Under the pieces are notes generated by a model. It did not search any database, was not told the DNA's origin, and worked only from the letters and a program-made list of their open reading frames with translations. Position numbers and translations under genes: made by a program. This document shows positions 34,661 to 46,400 of a stretch of DNA of 64,000 nt, piece by piece. Position 1 is the stretch's first letter. Every line of letters starts with the position of its first letter. This stretch comes from Symsagittifera roscoffensis (Eukaryota; Xenacoelomorpha; Acoela; Convolutidae): NCBI RefSeq assembly GCF_963678635.1, contig NC_087064.1:61001548-61065547 (forward strand). Reading direction: 5' to 3'.

Positions 34661-37600
34661 AGTTTATGTTGACTATGTTCAACTTTCTGGTGGCTATACT
34701 AGTATATATTAATAATGCTCAATCTGAAGTCTTAATCATAGGCCGCGAAGGATCTTGGTTTTTCTCGAGCGGGGATTTTCAAAAATAAATGACAATTTTT
34801 TGACCTTGTTTTTAGGTCGACCAAATTGATATTTTCTGCCTAAATAACTAAAAAGACTCTTTTGCCCAAATTATCTGCGCCGCATGCAACTTCATGGAAA
34901 CAGGCCAAAAAGAGCGATTTTAGGCTCCTAAAAAATGTTCACCAAAAATTGCGGTTTCTCTGCGCGCGCTCTTCAAAATTAGTATATTTTATCGCCCAAG
35001 GTGACTTAAGAAAAGTTTTTGCTCGGTCAGCCAAAAGTCGACTTTTTAAAATAGTAACAAGAAGGCTGTTTTGGGTGGGCAGGTAATTGAATCTCTGAGA
35101 AGTGGGGGGTTTGGTTTGTCCCTGATTGTATGTATAATGATAGAATTTCTATGATTTTATTTTTTGCTGATGATTTTTCAGGTTTATGGCTGAGCTCTTT
35201 CGATATAGTTTCCGAATTGAGCATGCCACTTTGCATACAGTGCATATTTGCAATACTTGGAATCGATAGTTCTTGAGAGAAAACTTGGAATCGATTGTTT
35301 TTGAGAAATAATTTGTACATAAAAACGTTTTACACCTTATGATATTTTTGCTTTTATATTCCTACAATCTTGTTTGTTTTTTTTTGAACATCATGCTGTG
35401 TTTATAATAATCTTTTACCATCACAAGTTGTGCGAAGTTCAGCTTCGCCTGTGTTTGAATCTGTAGATAAGAGTTTAGATGGTATTTTTTATTATTACAC
35501 GAATGCAGCTTGTTTTTTTATTCCTACAATCTTGTTTGGTATTTTTTGAACATAATGCTGTGTTTATAATATACTTTTACTATCACAAGTTGTGCGAAGT
35601 TCAGCTTCGCCTCTGTGTTTGAATCTGTAGGTAAGAGTTTAGATGGTATTTTTTGTTATTACACGAATGCAGCTTGTGTATTTTTTTTTCGCGGTTTGAC
35701 TTTATTTAATTTAGATGTTAATTTTTTTTAAATTTTTTAAATTTAAATACTATCTAGTTTAGATGGTGTCTTTTGTTATTACACGAATGCAGCTTGTGTA
35801 TTTCTCCCGGTTTTTGACTTTGTTTTTTTTTCTAAGTTCAGTTCATTTCCTTTGTTAAAAGAAAGGCGTTTTCCTCTATCGAATAGCAAAAGTGTAAAGT
35901 TCACGAAAAACGTGATTTACTTGTAATTTCGAAAGTGGATTTTAGTTTCGAGATTTACAGCAGAAGCAAAGTCTTACGTAACGATGCAATTTTCTCAAAT
36001 TAGGCTTACTTTTAGCAAAAGTGTAAACCATAAGCTGTTCTTGAAACGCAAAGAACTTCATGGCAATATCTTTTTTGCTTTGAATATCAAAGTTTGAAGT
36101 TTTTCTAAACATACCGTTTTTTTTTGTTTCCTTGCGTTAATTGACTCTTCTTCAAGTTTATGTTGGCTATGCTCAACTTTCTGGTGGCTATACTAGTAAA
36201 TATTGATAATGCTCAATCTGAAGTCTTAATCATATGCCGCGAAGGATCTTGGTTTTTCTCGAGCGGGGATTTTCAAAAACAAATGACAATTTTTTGACCT
36301 TGTGTTTAGGTCGACCAAATTGATATTTTGAGCCTAAATAACTATAAAGACTCTCTTTTGCCCAAATTATCTGCGCCGCATGCAACTTTATGGAAACAGG
36401 CCAAAAAGAGAGATTTTAGGCTCCTGGAAAATGTTCACCATAAAATTGCGTTTTTTCGGCGCGCGCTCTTCAAATTTAGTATATAGGTGACTTAAAAATT
36501 TTTTTTGCTCGGTCAGCCAAAAATCGACTTTTTAAAAAAGTAACAAAAGGGCTGTTTTGGGTAGGCAGGTAATTGAATCTCTGAGAAGTGGGGGGTTTGG
36601 TTTGTCCCTGATTGTATGTATAATAATAGAATTTCGATGATTTTATTTTTTGCTGATTATTTTTCAGCTTTTTGGCTGAGCTCTTTCGATATAGTTTCCG
36701 AATTGAGCATGCCACTTTGCATAAAGTGCATATTTGCAATACTTGGAATCGATAGTTCTTGAAAGAAAAGTAAATATTGATAATGCTCGGGTGTAAATAT
36801 TGATAATGCTCAATCTGAACTCTTAATCATATGCCGCGAAGGATCTTGGTTTTTCTCGAGCGGGGATTTTCAAAAACAAAGACAATTTTTTGACCTTGTT
36901 TTTAGGTCGACCAATTCGATTTTTTGAGCCTAAATAATTATAAAGACTCTGTTGCCCAAATTATCTGCGCCGCATGCAACTTTATGGAAACAGGCCAAAA
37001 AGAGAGATTTTAGGCTCCTGGAAAATGTTCACCATAAAATTGCGTTTTTTCGGTGCGCGCTCTTCAAAGTTAGTATATAGGTGACATAAAAAAGTTTTTG
37101 CTCGGTCAGCCAAAAATCGACTTTTTAAAAAAGTAACAAAAGGGCTGTTTTGGGTGGGCAGGTAATTGAATCTCTGAGAAGTGGGGGGTTTGGTTTGTCC
37201 CTGATTGTATGTATAATGATAGAATTTCGATGATTTTATTTTCTGCTGATTTTTTTTTCAGCTTTTTGGCTCAGCTCTTTCGATATAGTTTCCGAATTGA
37301 GCATGCCACTTTGCATACAGTGCATATTTGCAATACTTGGAATCGATAGTTCTCGAGAGAAAACTTGGAATCGATAGTTCTTGAGAAATAATTTGTACAT
37401 GAAAACGTTTTACACCTTGTGATTTTTTTTTGTTTTTTTTTATTCCTACAATCTTGTTTGGTGTTTTTTGAACATAATGCTGTGTTTATAATATACTTTT
37501 ATTATCACTAGTTGTGCGAAGTTCAGCTTCGCCTCTGTGTTTGAATCTGTAGATAAGAGTTTAGATGGTATTTTTTGTTATTACACGAATGCAGCTTGTG

Positions 37601-40600
37601 TATTATTACGAAGCCAAGTTTCATTACAACGTTCTTGCGTTCATGGGAATGAACCAAACATAGCATCTGAGCTTAACAGGTATGTCATTTAAAAGTATTT
37701 GCTAATTTTGTGAAAAACTGCACCATAGATATTCTTCTGCATATAATAAATGACGAATAATCGATGAAGATCTTAAAGCAACAAAACTAGAAAGCAGTAA
37801 AGACCATTTTAAATCAAAATAATAAAAAAAAATTGCTGCATATAAGCAAACTAGGAACATGGTCGATCGTGTTGTTAAAAAAGGCATTTGGAAGAACTCA
37901 TTGTATCTTGAGTAAATTAAGGTAACTTGAAAAAAATTTTCCTAGTTATTTTCATATTAAGTAATCATGATCTACCAATATAACACAATCATTTTTTAAA
38001 CTGTTATGCAACTTACGCCTGTTATGTATGTTTTTGTTCCGACCATTGAAAATGGGGAGGAACTTTGTATTCGGGTGTTTTTTAGTTTTTTTCCACGCAA
38101 AATCAGGTACTACAATTAATAATCGGAATGGAACGAGTTATATATCATATTATAGCACTTTCAGTCATAATTCGAATGACATTAAAAAATTTTCAAACAT
38201 TTTTTCAGTGTCGAGAAAAACCGGTTCGGAATTTTGGATATTTAGTCTAATTGCGAGCGAATAAAGCAAATATAATAAACTTATAATAAGCTTATAATGT
38301 TTCAGAAAGGTTGGATAATCGAGGCTCATCATGATCGGCGCTCGTTTCTTGAGGGCAAGGCAACAAAATCCATCCAAGTAAAATTGTCATTAAAACAACA
38401 TGTTAATCTTAACCAGGGGCATACCAGCGGTTCTCCGAAATGAGCTGAACGGCTCGTATACTGGTCCTTTCCTTGTTGATCAATCGTCTTAATCTTTTAA
38501 TAATAGTCTTAAAAGGCAATTTAGGCGTTGAGAACTCAGTTTATATCTAGTTAAATAAATTTTAAAAAAGTCTTTTTGGGAATAAAGTTTTATAAACGAT
38601 AACCTTTTTTTAAAAAAAAAATCAATGAGGAAGAGCTTGTGTATTTCTCGCGGTTTGACTTTGTTTTTTTTTCTAAGTTCAGTTCATTTCCTTTGTTAAA
38701 AGAAAGGCATACTCCTCTATCGAATAGCAAAAGTGTAAAATTCACGAAAAACGTGATTTACTTGTAATTTCGAAAGTGGATTTTAGCTTCGAGATTTACA
38801 GCAGAATCAAAGTCTTACCTAACGATGCAATTTTCTCAAATTAAGCTTAGCATTAGCAAAAGTGTAAACCATAAGCTGTTCATGAAATGCAAAGAACTTC
38901 ATGGCAATATTTTTTTTGCTTGGAATATCAAAGTTTGAAGTTTTTCTAAACATACCGTTTTTTTTGTTTCCTTGCCTTATTGAATCTTTTTCAAGTTTAT
39001 GTTGGCTATGCTCAATTTTCTGGTGGCTATAGTAGTTAATATTGATAATGCTCAATCTGAAGTCTTAATCATATGCCGCGAAGGATATTAGTTTTTCTCG
39101 AGCGGGGATTTTCAAAAACAAATGACAATTTTTTGACCTTGTTTTTAGGTCGACCAAAGTGATATTTTGAGCCTAAATAATTATAAAGACTCTCTTTTGC
39201 CCAAATTATCTGCGCCGCATGCAACTTTATGGAAACAGGCCAAAAAGAGAGATTTCAGGCTCCTGGAAAATGTTCACCATAAAATTGCGTTTTTTCGGCG
39301 CGCGCTCTTCAAAGTTAGTATATAGGTGACTTAAAAAAAGTTTTTGCTCGGTCAGCCAAAAATCGACTTTTTAAAATAGTAACAAAAGGGCTGTTTTGGG
39401 TGGGCAGGTAATTGAATCTCTGAGAAGTGGGGGGTTTGGTTTGTCCCTGATTGTATGTATATTGATAGAATTTCGATGATTTTATTTTTTGCTGCTTAGT
39501 TTTCAGCTTTTTGGCTGAGCTCTTTCGATATAGTTTCCGAATTGAGCATGGTTCTTTGCATACAGTGCATATTTGCAATACTTGGAATCGATAGTTCTTG
39601 AGAGAAAAGTAAATATTGATACTGCTCGGGTGTAAATATTGATAATGCTCAATCTGAAGTCTTAATCATATGCCGCGAAGGATCTTGGTTTTTCTCGAGC
39701 GGGGATTTTCAAAAACAAATGACAATTTTTTGACCTTGTTTTTAGGTCGACCAATTTGATATTTTGAGCCTAAATAACTATAAAGACTCTCTTTTGCCCA
39801 AATTATATGCGCCGCATGCAACTTTATGGAAACAGGCCAAAAAGAGAGATTTTAGGCTCCTGGAAAATGTTCACAATAAAATTGCGTTTTTTCGGCGCGC
39901 GCTCTTCAAAGTTAGTATATAGGTGACATAAAAAAAGTTTTTGCTCGGTCAGCCAAAAATCGACTTTTTAAAATAGTAACAAAAGGGCTGTTTTTAGGTG
40001 GGCAGGTAATTGAATCTCTGAGAAGTGGGGGTTTGGTTTGTCCCTGATTGTATGTGTATAATGATAGAATTTCGATGATTTTATTTTTTGCTGATTATTT
40101 TTCAGCTTTTTGGCTGAGCTCTTTCGATATAGTTCCCGAATTGAGCATGCCACTTTGCATACAGTGCATATTTGCAATACTTGGAATCGATAGTTCTTGA
40201 GAGAAAAGTAAATATTGATACTGCTCGGGTGTAAATATTGATAATGCTCAATCTGAAGTCTTAATCATATGCCGCGAAGGATCTTGGTTTTTCTCGAGCG
40301 GGGATTTTCAAAAACAAATGACAATTTTTTGACCTTGTTTTTAGGTCGACCAATTTGATATTTTGAGCCTAAATAACTATAAAGACTCTCTTTTGCCCAA
40401 ATTATCTGCGCCGCATGCAACTTTATGGAAACAGGCCAAAAAGAGAGATTTTAGGCTCCTGGAAAATGTTCACCATAAAATTGCTTTTTTCTGCGCGCGC
40501 TCTTCAAAGTTAGTATATAGGTGACTTAAAAATTTTTTTTGCTCGGTCAGCCAAAAATCGACTTTTTAAAATAGTAACAAAAGGGTTGTTTTGGGTGGGC

Positions 40601-41035
40601 AGGTAATTGAATCTCTGAGAAGTGGGGGGTTTGGTTTGTCCCTGATTGTATGTATAATGATAGAATTTCGATGATTTTATTTTTTGCTGATTATTTTTCA
40701 GCTTTTTGGCTGAGCTCTTTCGATATAGTTTCCGAATTGAGCATGCCACTTTGCATACAGTGCATATTTGCAATACTTGGAATCGATAGTTCTTGAGAGA
40801 AAACTTGGAATCGATTGTTCTTGAGAAATAATTTGTACATGAAAACGTTTTACACCTTATGATTTTTTTGCTTTTATATTCCTACAATCATGTTTGTTTT
40901 TTTTGAACATAATGCTGTGTTTTTAATATATTTTTACTAACACAAGTTGTGCGAAGTTCAGCTTCGCCTCTGTGTTTTAATCTGTAGATAAGAGTTTAGA
41001 TGGTATTTTTTGTTATTACACGAATGCAGCTTGTG
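34661..41035 (+). repeat. Scrambled shorter repeat units of the same family
   Basis: Blocks of unit L (AATATTGATAATGCTCAATC, CTCGAGCGGGGATTTTCAAA, ATCTGCGCCGCATGCAACTT, GAGAAGTGGGGG, TTGGAATCGATAGTTCTTGA) recur in order at about 34.7, 36.2, 36.8, 39.0, 39.6 and 40.2 kb, with a ~600-bp minimal period in the last ones. The foldback is absent. Units here are more diverged from L than the L copies are from each other. No gene. Confidence 0.85.
37604..38630 (+). repeat. Repeat segment T, copy 1 (~1 kb), containing a partial R1 element
   Basis: Starts TTATTACGAAGCCAAGTTTC and ends near TCAATGAGGA. A close copy is at 41036-42058. Its middle (38028-38270) is a partial copy of dispersed family R1 (TTCCGACCATTGAAAATGGG). 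Confidence 0.85.
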
Positions 41036-42058
41036 TATTATTACGAAGCCAAGTTTCATTACAACGTTCTTATGTTCATGGAAATGAACCAAACATGGCA
41101 TCGGAGCTTAACAGGTATGTCATTTAAAAGTATTTGCTAATTTTGTGAAAAACTGCACCATAGATATTCTTCTGCATATAATAAATGACGAATAATCGAT
41201 GAAGATCTTGAAGCAACAAAACTAGAAAGCAGTAAAGACCATTTTAAATCAAAATAATAAAAAAAATTGCTGCGTATAAGCAAACTAGGAACACGGTCGA
41301 TCGTGCTGTTAAAAAAAGCATTTGGAAGAACTCATTGTATCTTGAGTAAATTAAGGTAACTTGAAAAAAGTTTTCCTAGATATTTCCATATTAAGTAATC
41401 ATGATCTACCAATATAACACAATCATTTTTAAACTGTTATGCAACATACGCCTGTTATGTATGTTTTTGTTCCGACCATTGAAAATGGGGAGGAGCTTTG
41501 TATTCGGGTGTTTTTTAGTTTTTTTCAACGCAAAATCAGGTACTACAATTAATCATCGGAATGGAACGAGTTATATATCATATTATAGCACTTTCAGTCA
41601 TATAGCACTTTCAGTCAAAAATTTCAAACGTTTTCTCAGTGTCGAGAAAAACCGGTTCGGAATTTTGAATATTTAGTCTAATTGCGAGCGAATAAAGCAA
41701 ATATAATAAACTTATAATAAGCTTATAATGTTTCAGAAAGGTTGGATAATCGAGGCTCACCGTGATCGGTGCTCGTTGCTTGAGGGCAAGGCAACAAAAC
41801 CCATCCAAGAAAAATTGTCATTAAAACAACATGTTAATCTTAACCAGGGGCATAACAGCGGTTCTCCGAAATGAGCTGAACAGCTCGTATACTGGTCCTT
41901 TCCTTGTTGATCAATCGTCTTAATCTTATAATAATAGTCTTAAAAGTCAATTTAGGCGTTGAGAACTCAGTTTATATTCAGTTAAATAAATTTTAAAAAA
42001 GTCTTTTGGGGAATAAAGTTTAATGAACGATAACCTTTTTTTTAAAAAAAATTCAATG
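41036..42058 (+). repeat. Repeat segment T, copy 2
   Basis: Near-identical to 37604-38630, giving a larger period of about 3.43 kb. It marks the right end of the tandem region. Confidence 0.85.
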
Positions 42059-42059
42059 A

Positions 42060-42480
42060 GGACGTTTATTGTCGAATATAACTAATTACTCTTGCTAGCT
42101 TGCGAACGTTAGTGCATTAGTACGAACCTTCTGTTTTTTTTCAAACCAATCTCGTAATTAAAAGTGTTCATTAAAAGTGTTCACTTTATTTGTTAGTTTT
42201 TGTGATTTGTTAAGCGCCCGTGGCTGAGTGGTTAGTGTGAGAATCATAATATCTGGGTCGCAGATCGAATCCCAGAACGTAGACAATTTTTGTACTAATT
42301 CGAGGCTTATTTATACTTTTTCTTATTGTAGAGCTGCTTTTTGTCGTTCAAATCCTGTTATTACACCACGAAAAAAAAACGGATGAAAAAAACTGTTTTT
42401 TTTTATTATGGTTGGAACTTTCTGTGCTACTTGCAGAGCAAGCGGCTATCCTTGTTTAGAGTTGTTAATTTTGCATTAAT
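42060..42480 (+). mobile_element. SINE family B, copy 2
   Basis: A tRNA-like core at about 42216-42285 has CGTGGCTGAGTGGTTAGTG and TCGAATCCC. Upstream and downstream parts match copy 1 (19622-19960). It ends with TGTGCTACTTGCAGAGCAAG followed by CGGCTATCCTTGTT, a terminus shared with family R1. Confidence 0.75.
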
Positions 42481-42719
42481 CAAATAGCAAGAGCTATATT
42501 CTCTCAACGTAAGTTGGTAAATTGCGGCTTAGTATTTATATGTCAAGTATAAGTGCGATGCTCTGCAGCAATCAATATCTCACCCCTGGTGCTGAATATT
42601 CTTTGTTCACGATGAGACGACTTAATCCTACTTCAATAAATTGTTGTCCCAGTTAATCAGGGACACAACAGCGGTAAAAAGTTAACATTTTTTCACCTTT
42701 TTTTCTTTGTTATGATGCT

Positions 42720-42890
42720 TTTTTGTTAGCCCTGGCCCTACCTAATCGGTGTTGCCATCCATTTTGCGGTAGCTTTTCCCACATTGAGGAGGCGGTTGAC
42801 ATGGAAACCATCCGACTGTGACCGAACTGGAATTCGAAAGCAGGACCCCCGTTTTAAGAACCGAGCGCTTCAACCACAAAAGGGCCGCAC
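42720..42890 (-). mobile_element. SINE family A, copy 2 (diverged)
   Basis: Shares CATTTTGC-G--GCT-TTCCCAC-TTGAGGAGGCGGTTGACA (plus strand) with 22530-22735. The tRNA head is degraded (the B box reads as GGAATTCGAA on the plus strand). The high conservation of the central body relative to the head is notable. Confidence 0.72.
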
Positions 42891-43424
42891 AAGCTATTGT
42901 GTAAGGGTTAAGTGTCTGCATATGTCTGCACAGTACTTAATTAGCTTGGGCAATAAAGCGACTTAAATTGAGAAGGGTTCAAATTTTTCAGAAGTCCTAA
43001 AATTTAGATTGAGGTCATGCCAAAAAAGAGTATAAGCTTGTCTTAACAACGAAATTGCCACAAAAATTTGTTTTTATGACAAATTTTTTGCATTGAAAAT
43101 ATAGGTTTATTTTACTTGGAGCGCTGAAAAGCTGCATACTTGTCAAAGCCTCGGGTATAAATTCAATACTATAGACTTTTGCTTGGGTTCCTTCAGACCT
43201 CTGAAGTCGATAGGAGAGGGGTCTATATTCTAATGGAGGAGGAGTCTGCGAAGAAGTGGATTTGTGTGGAGGAGTCCCGGCATGAAATTTGTTGAGAGTA
43301 ATCCAAAACTGTCTAATTTCTTATTAAGAAAAATTTTCAAATAAATGGAAAGTGCGCGCGGTAACATTGTACACAACCATTGTACCAATTTAGTGTTTGT
43401 TAAAAATTCTAGAAAATTTATGTT

Positions 43425-46400
43425 ATGTTGACGAGCAAAAGCAGAATTTTCCAACATGTTCATACCGTGGCCAGCTTCTGCAACGAAGTCTCGGCCCGGG
43501 TCAAATACGACACGAATTTAAACACAGTCCACGTGATCACAGCGACTGCAAACCAATACAACGTATTCTCACTATCGAAGCTTGCAAAGCTATACGTTAG
43601 TGATCTTCTTCCAGAGAAGATTTCATTCATTGCTGCTCATGAGTTTTGCATAGCTTGTGTTTGCGACAGGAAAGTGCACGTTTGTGTTCGTGGAAACGTT
43701 TGCGCCTCTTACGAGCAGCATGACGGTAAAATTCTAGGCGCGCTGTTTGTTGGTGACTATATTGTTTCATGGGACACCCAAAACGCGCTGCATGTTTATC
43801 ATAAAGTATCTTGCGACTCGGTGATCCGACTTGACCTTGAAAAGCGAAGTCAAATTTCGCAAATTATTCACCCGAAAACGTACATGAATAAAGTTATGAT
43901 CGGTTTTCAGTCTGGAAAATTGCAGCTGTGGAATATTAAAAGTGGAAAAGTGGTTCATGAGTTTACGTCTGTTTCATCTTTGGAGTCTGAGTTAACCTGT
44001 TTGCTCCAGAGTCCGGTAGTGGACGTTGCATGTGCCGGTTATACATGTGGAACTATTTTGCTGCTGAATTTGAAGACTGATAAAGTCATACTAAAGCTAA
44101 ACCAGAACAACTCAAAAGTAAGCCGCGCAGATATAGTTTTCCTATTTTATGAGTTTTTCAATGGATTTGTGAGCAAACTCCATGGTTACAGTTTTGCAGA
44201 TGATGTTTTTTGTATTTATTGATGTCTAAAGCTCAAACTCCGAAATTCATTTTCATCGATGAGCAAAAAAATCTATGTGTCATCAAATTAATTAAATTGC
44301 TAGTTATAATATTTTTAAGGGAGGTGACTTAGTTTCGTCTATTTTCCAGGTGACAGCTTTATCGTTTCGACTTGATGACTCACCTATACTTGTATGCGCA
44401 ACCGCCGACGGTTGCATCGGGTCCTGGAACCTCAATGAGAAATCACTCCAATCAGTGGTCCGCGATGCTTGCGAATCAAATCATCCAATCACAGGCCTCG
44501 AATGCATCCAATCACAGAACCTTATGATGACGTCATCGAGTGCGAATAGTTTGAAGTTGTGGATATTTGACTCCAAAGACGGATCCAGTCCCCCTAGAGT
44601 TTTAATTGAGAGGGTTGGTCATGCACAGGGAGATATTAGTAGGCTGAGGATGTATGATAATTCGTCTGGTTTGGGGTTCATGTTGACTGCTGGTCAAGAC
44701 GGAAGCGTGAAGAAACTATCGTTGGAACACGAAAGACACAGCCGTAATTTGGGACAGTCGAGGTTAGTATTGAATCAGTCGAGCGGTTGGCTCAGATTTT
44801 CTTCAAAACTGCGAAATCACAGTGGTCTTTTGTTCTGAAGTTAATGCATTAAGGAAGCAGCAAACGATGTTAGATGCTAAGTGCCTCTGTTTTATGGTTG
44901 CGTTTTATATGGCCCGCTTAAGTTTTTTAGCTATGGCTATGAGGAAGTTCGGGTAACAATGTTCAGATGAACAGTCTTCTGAAACATATGAGGTCCGAGT
45001 CGGTCGCTCTCTTTCATAGTTGTAACCTTGCAATTGAAATGTTATTAATCTAATGAGTTGTGTCTTAATTTCTGTACATTACAGAACATCCACTGGCAAG
45101 AAAAAACCCAACTCGTCTCTTGACTCCTCGCGCGACCTCTTCCTTGGTCCCATCACAGACTTGTGCTGCGAGGTGAGGAGGGAGTCGGACTGGGATTCGG
45201 CCGTTTCTGTACATTTGAACAGTGACGTGGTCTGCTCCTGGAACGTGTACAAGAGTACGATTGGGAAACATAGATTGATGCCGACTAGAGAACAGAAGGA
45301 TAGAATGCATACGATGGTGGCAACTTGCCTTGACGTGAGTTTCTTTATGCGTAGAAAAAGAGTGCTCTAAACTGGAGAACGGTACAGCTTGTCTTCGGTT
45401 TTACTTTGTATAGAAGACTAAATTAGGGTCTGTCTAACAGGGCAAGTTCTTAAATTAACGCTCGGAGTTTGTTTGTTAATCCGCACTTTCATGATTATGT
45501 CAAAGAATTTTGGGACCTGCAGTTATATATAAATCAACTACATTTAACAACAAGGATAGCCGGTTACTGTGCAAGTAGCACAGAATGTTTTGACCATAGA
45601 TCTTAAAAAATAAGGTTGTTTTGTAGAACGAAAAACTAGAACTAAGGCATTTTCGACTGTCATAATAAATAGGCAAATTGGAAAACACAATTTGTAAAAA
45701 AGTGACTTGAAAAACCAAAAAAATTTTACAATACAATTAATTTTTTTTCTTGTTTTTTGCAGACATTTTTTTGAACTTTGATTCTCAAAATGACGTTGAA
45801 AAAACTCCAAAAACTAATATTACCCGAGTAAAACTAAGATCAAGTATAAATATGCTATTGTAAACAGCCTAAATTAAGCAGAAATAAGCATGCTCGCTGG
45901 CTGTACTCGCTCGAAATTAGACGAAGAATCAAAAGATTCAAACTGGTTTTTCTCGACACTGGAAATAAAGTTTGGATTTTTTAAATGCCGTTCGAATCAC
46001 AATTGAAAGGGCTTCAATATGATATATCACTCGACCTATTCCGATTATTATTTGTGGTATCTGACTTCGCGTGAAAAACAAAAAGAGAAAAATTAAAATA
46101 TTCGAAAACAAAGTCCTTCCCCATTTTATTGGTCGGAACAAAAACTATATACTGAGATTTGTTTAATCCTCGTTGCGTTATCGTAAAGATAATGTGCTTT
46201 GTTTTCAGTTGTCATCCTGTGGAAATTTCTGCGTTGTTGGCTACAGTGACGGAAGCGTAAACAAATTCAACGTCCAAAGTGGAGACCTGAGAGCTTCCAA
46301 GCAGATAACCGATGATAAATCAAATGTAGAAACTGAAACTTCTTCTTGTGTGGGAATCGCAATTGACAAGTTGAACACAAAACTTGTCGTAGCTCAAATG

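Noticed and set aside
25166-42058. CRISPR-like or centromeric array
   Set aside because: Units are kilobase-sized with internal transposon-like structure in a eukaryotic setting. There are no short spacers, and no single satellite monomer dominates.
43397-43600. 67-codon plus-strand frame overlapping the WDR36 start
   Set aside because: It is the wrong frame over the WDR36 first exon, which aligns with the family from its own ATG at 43425.
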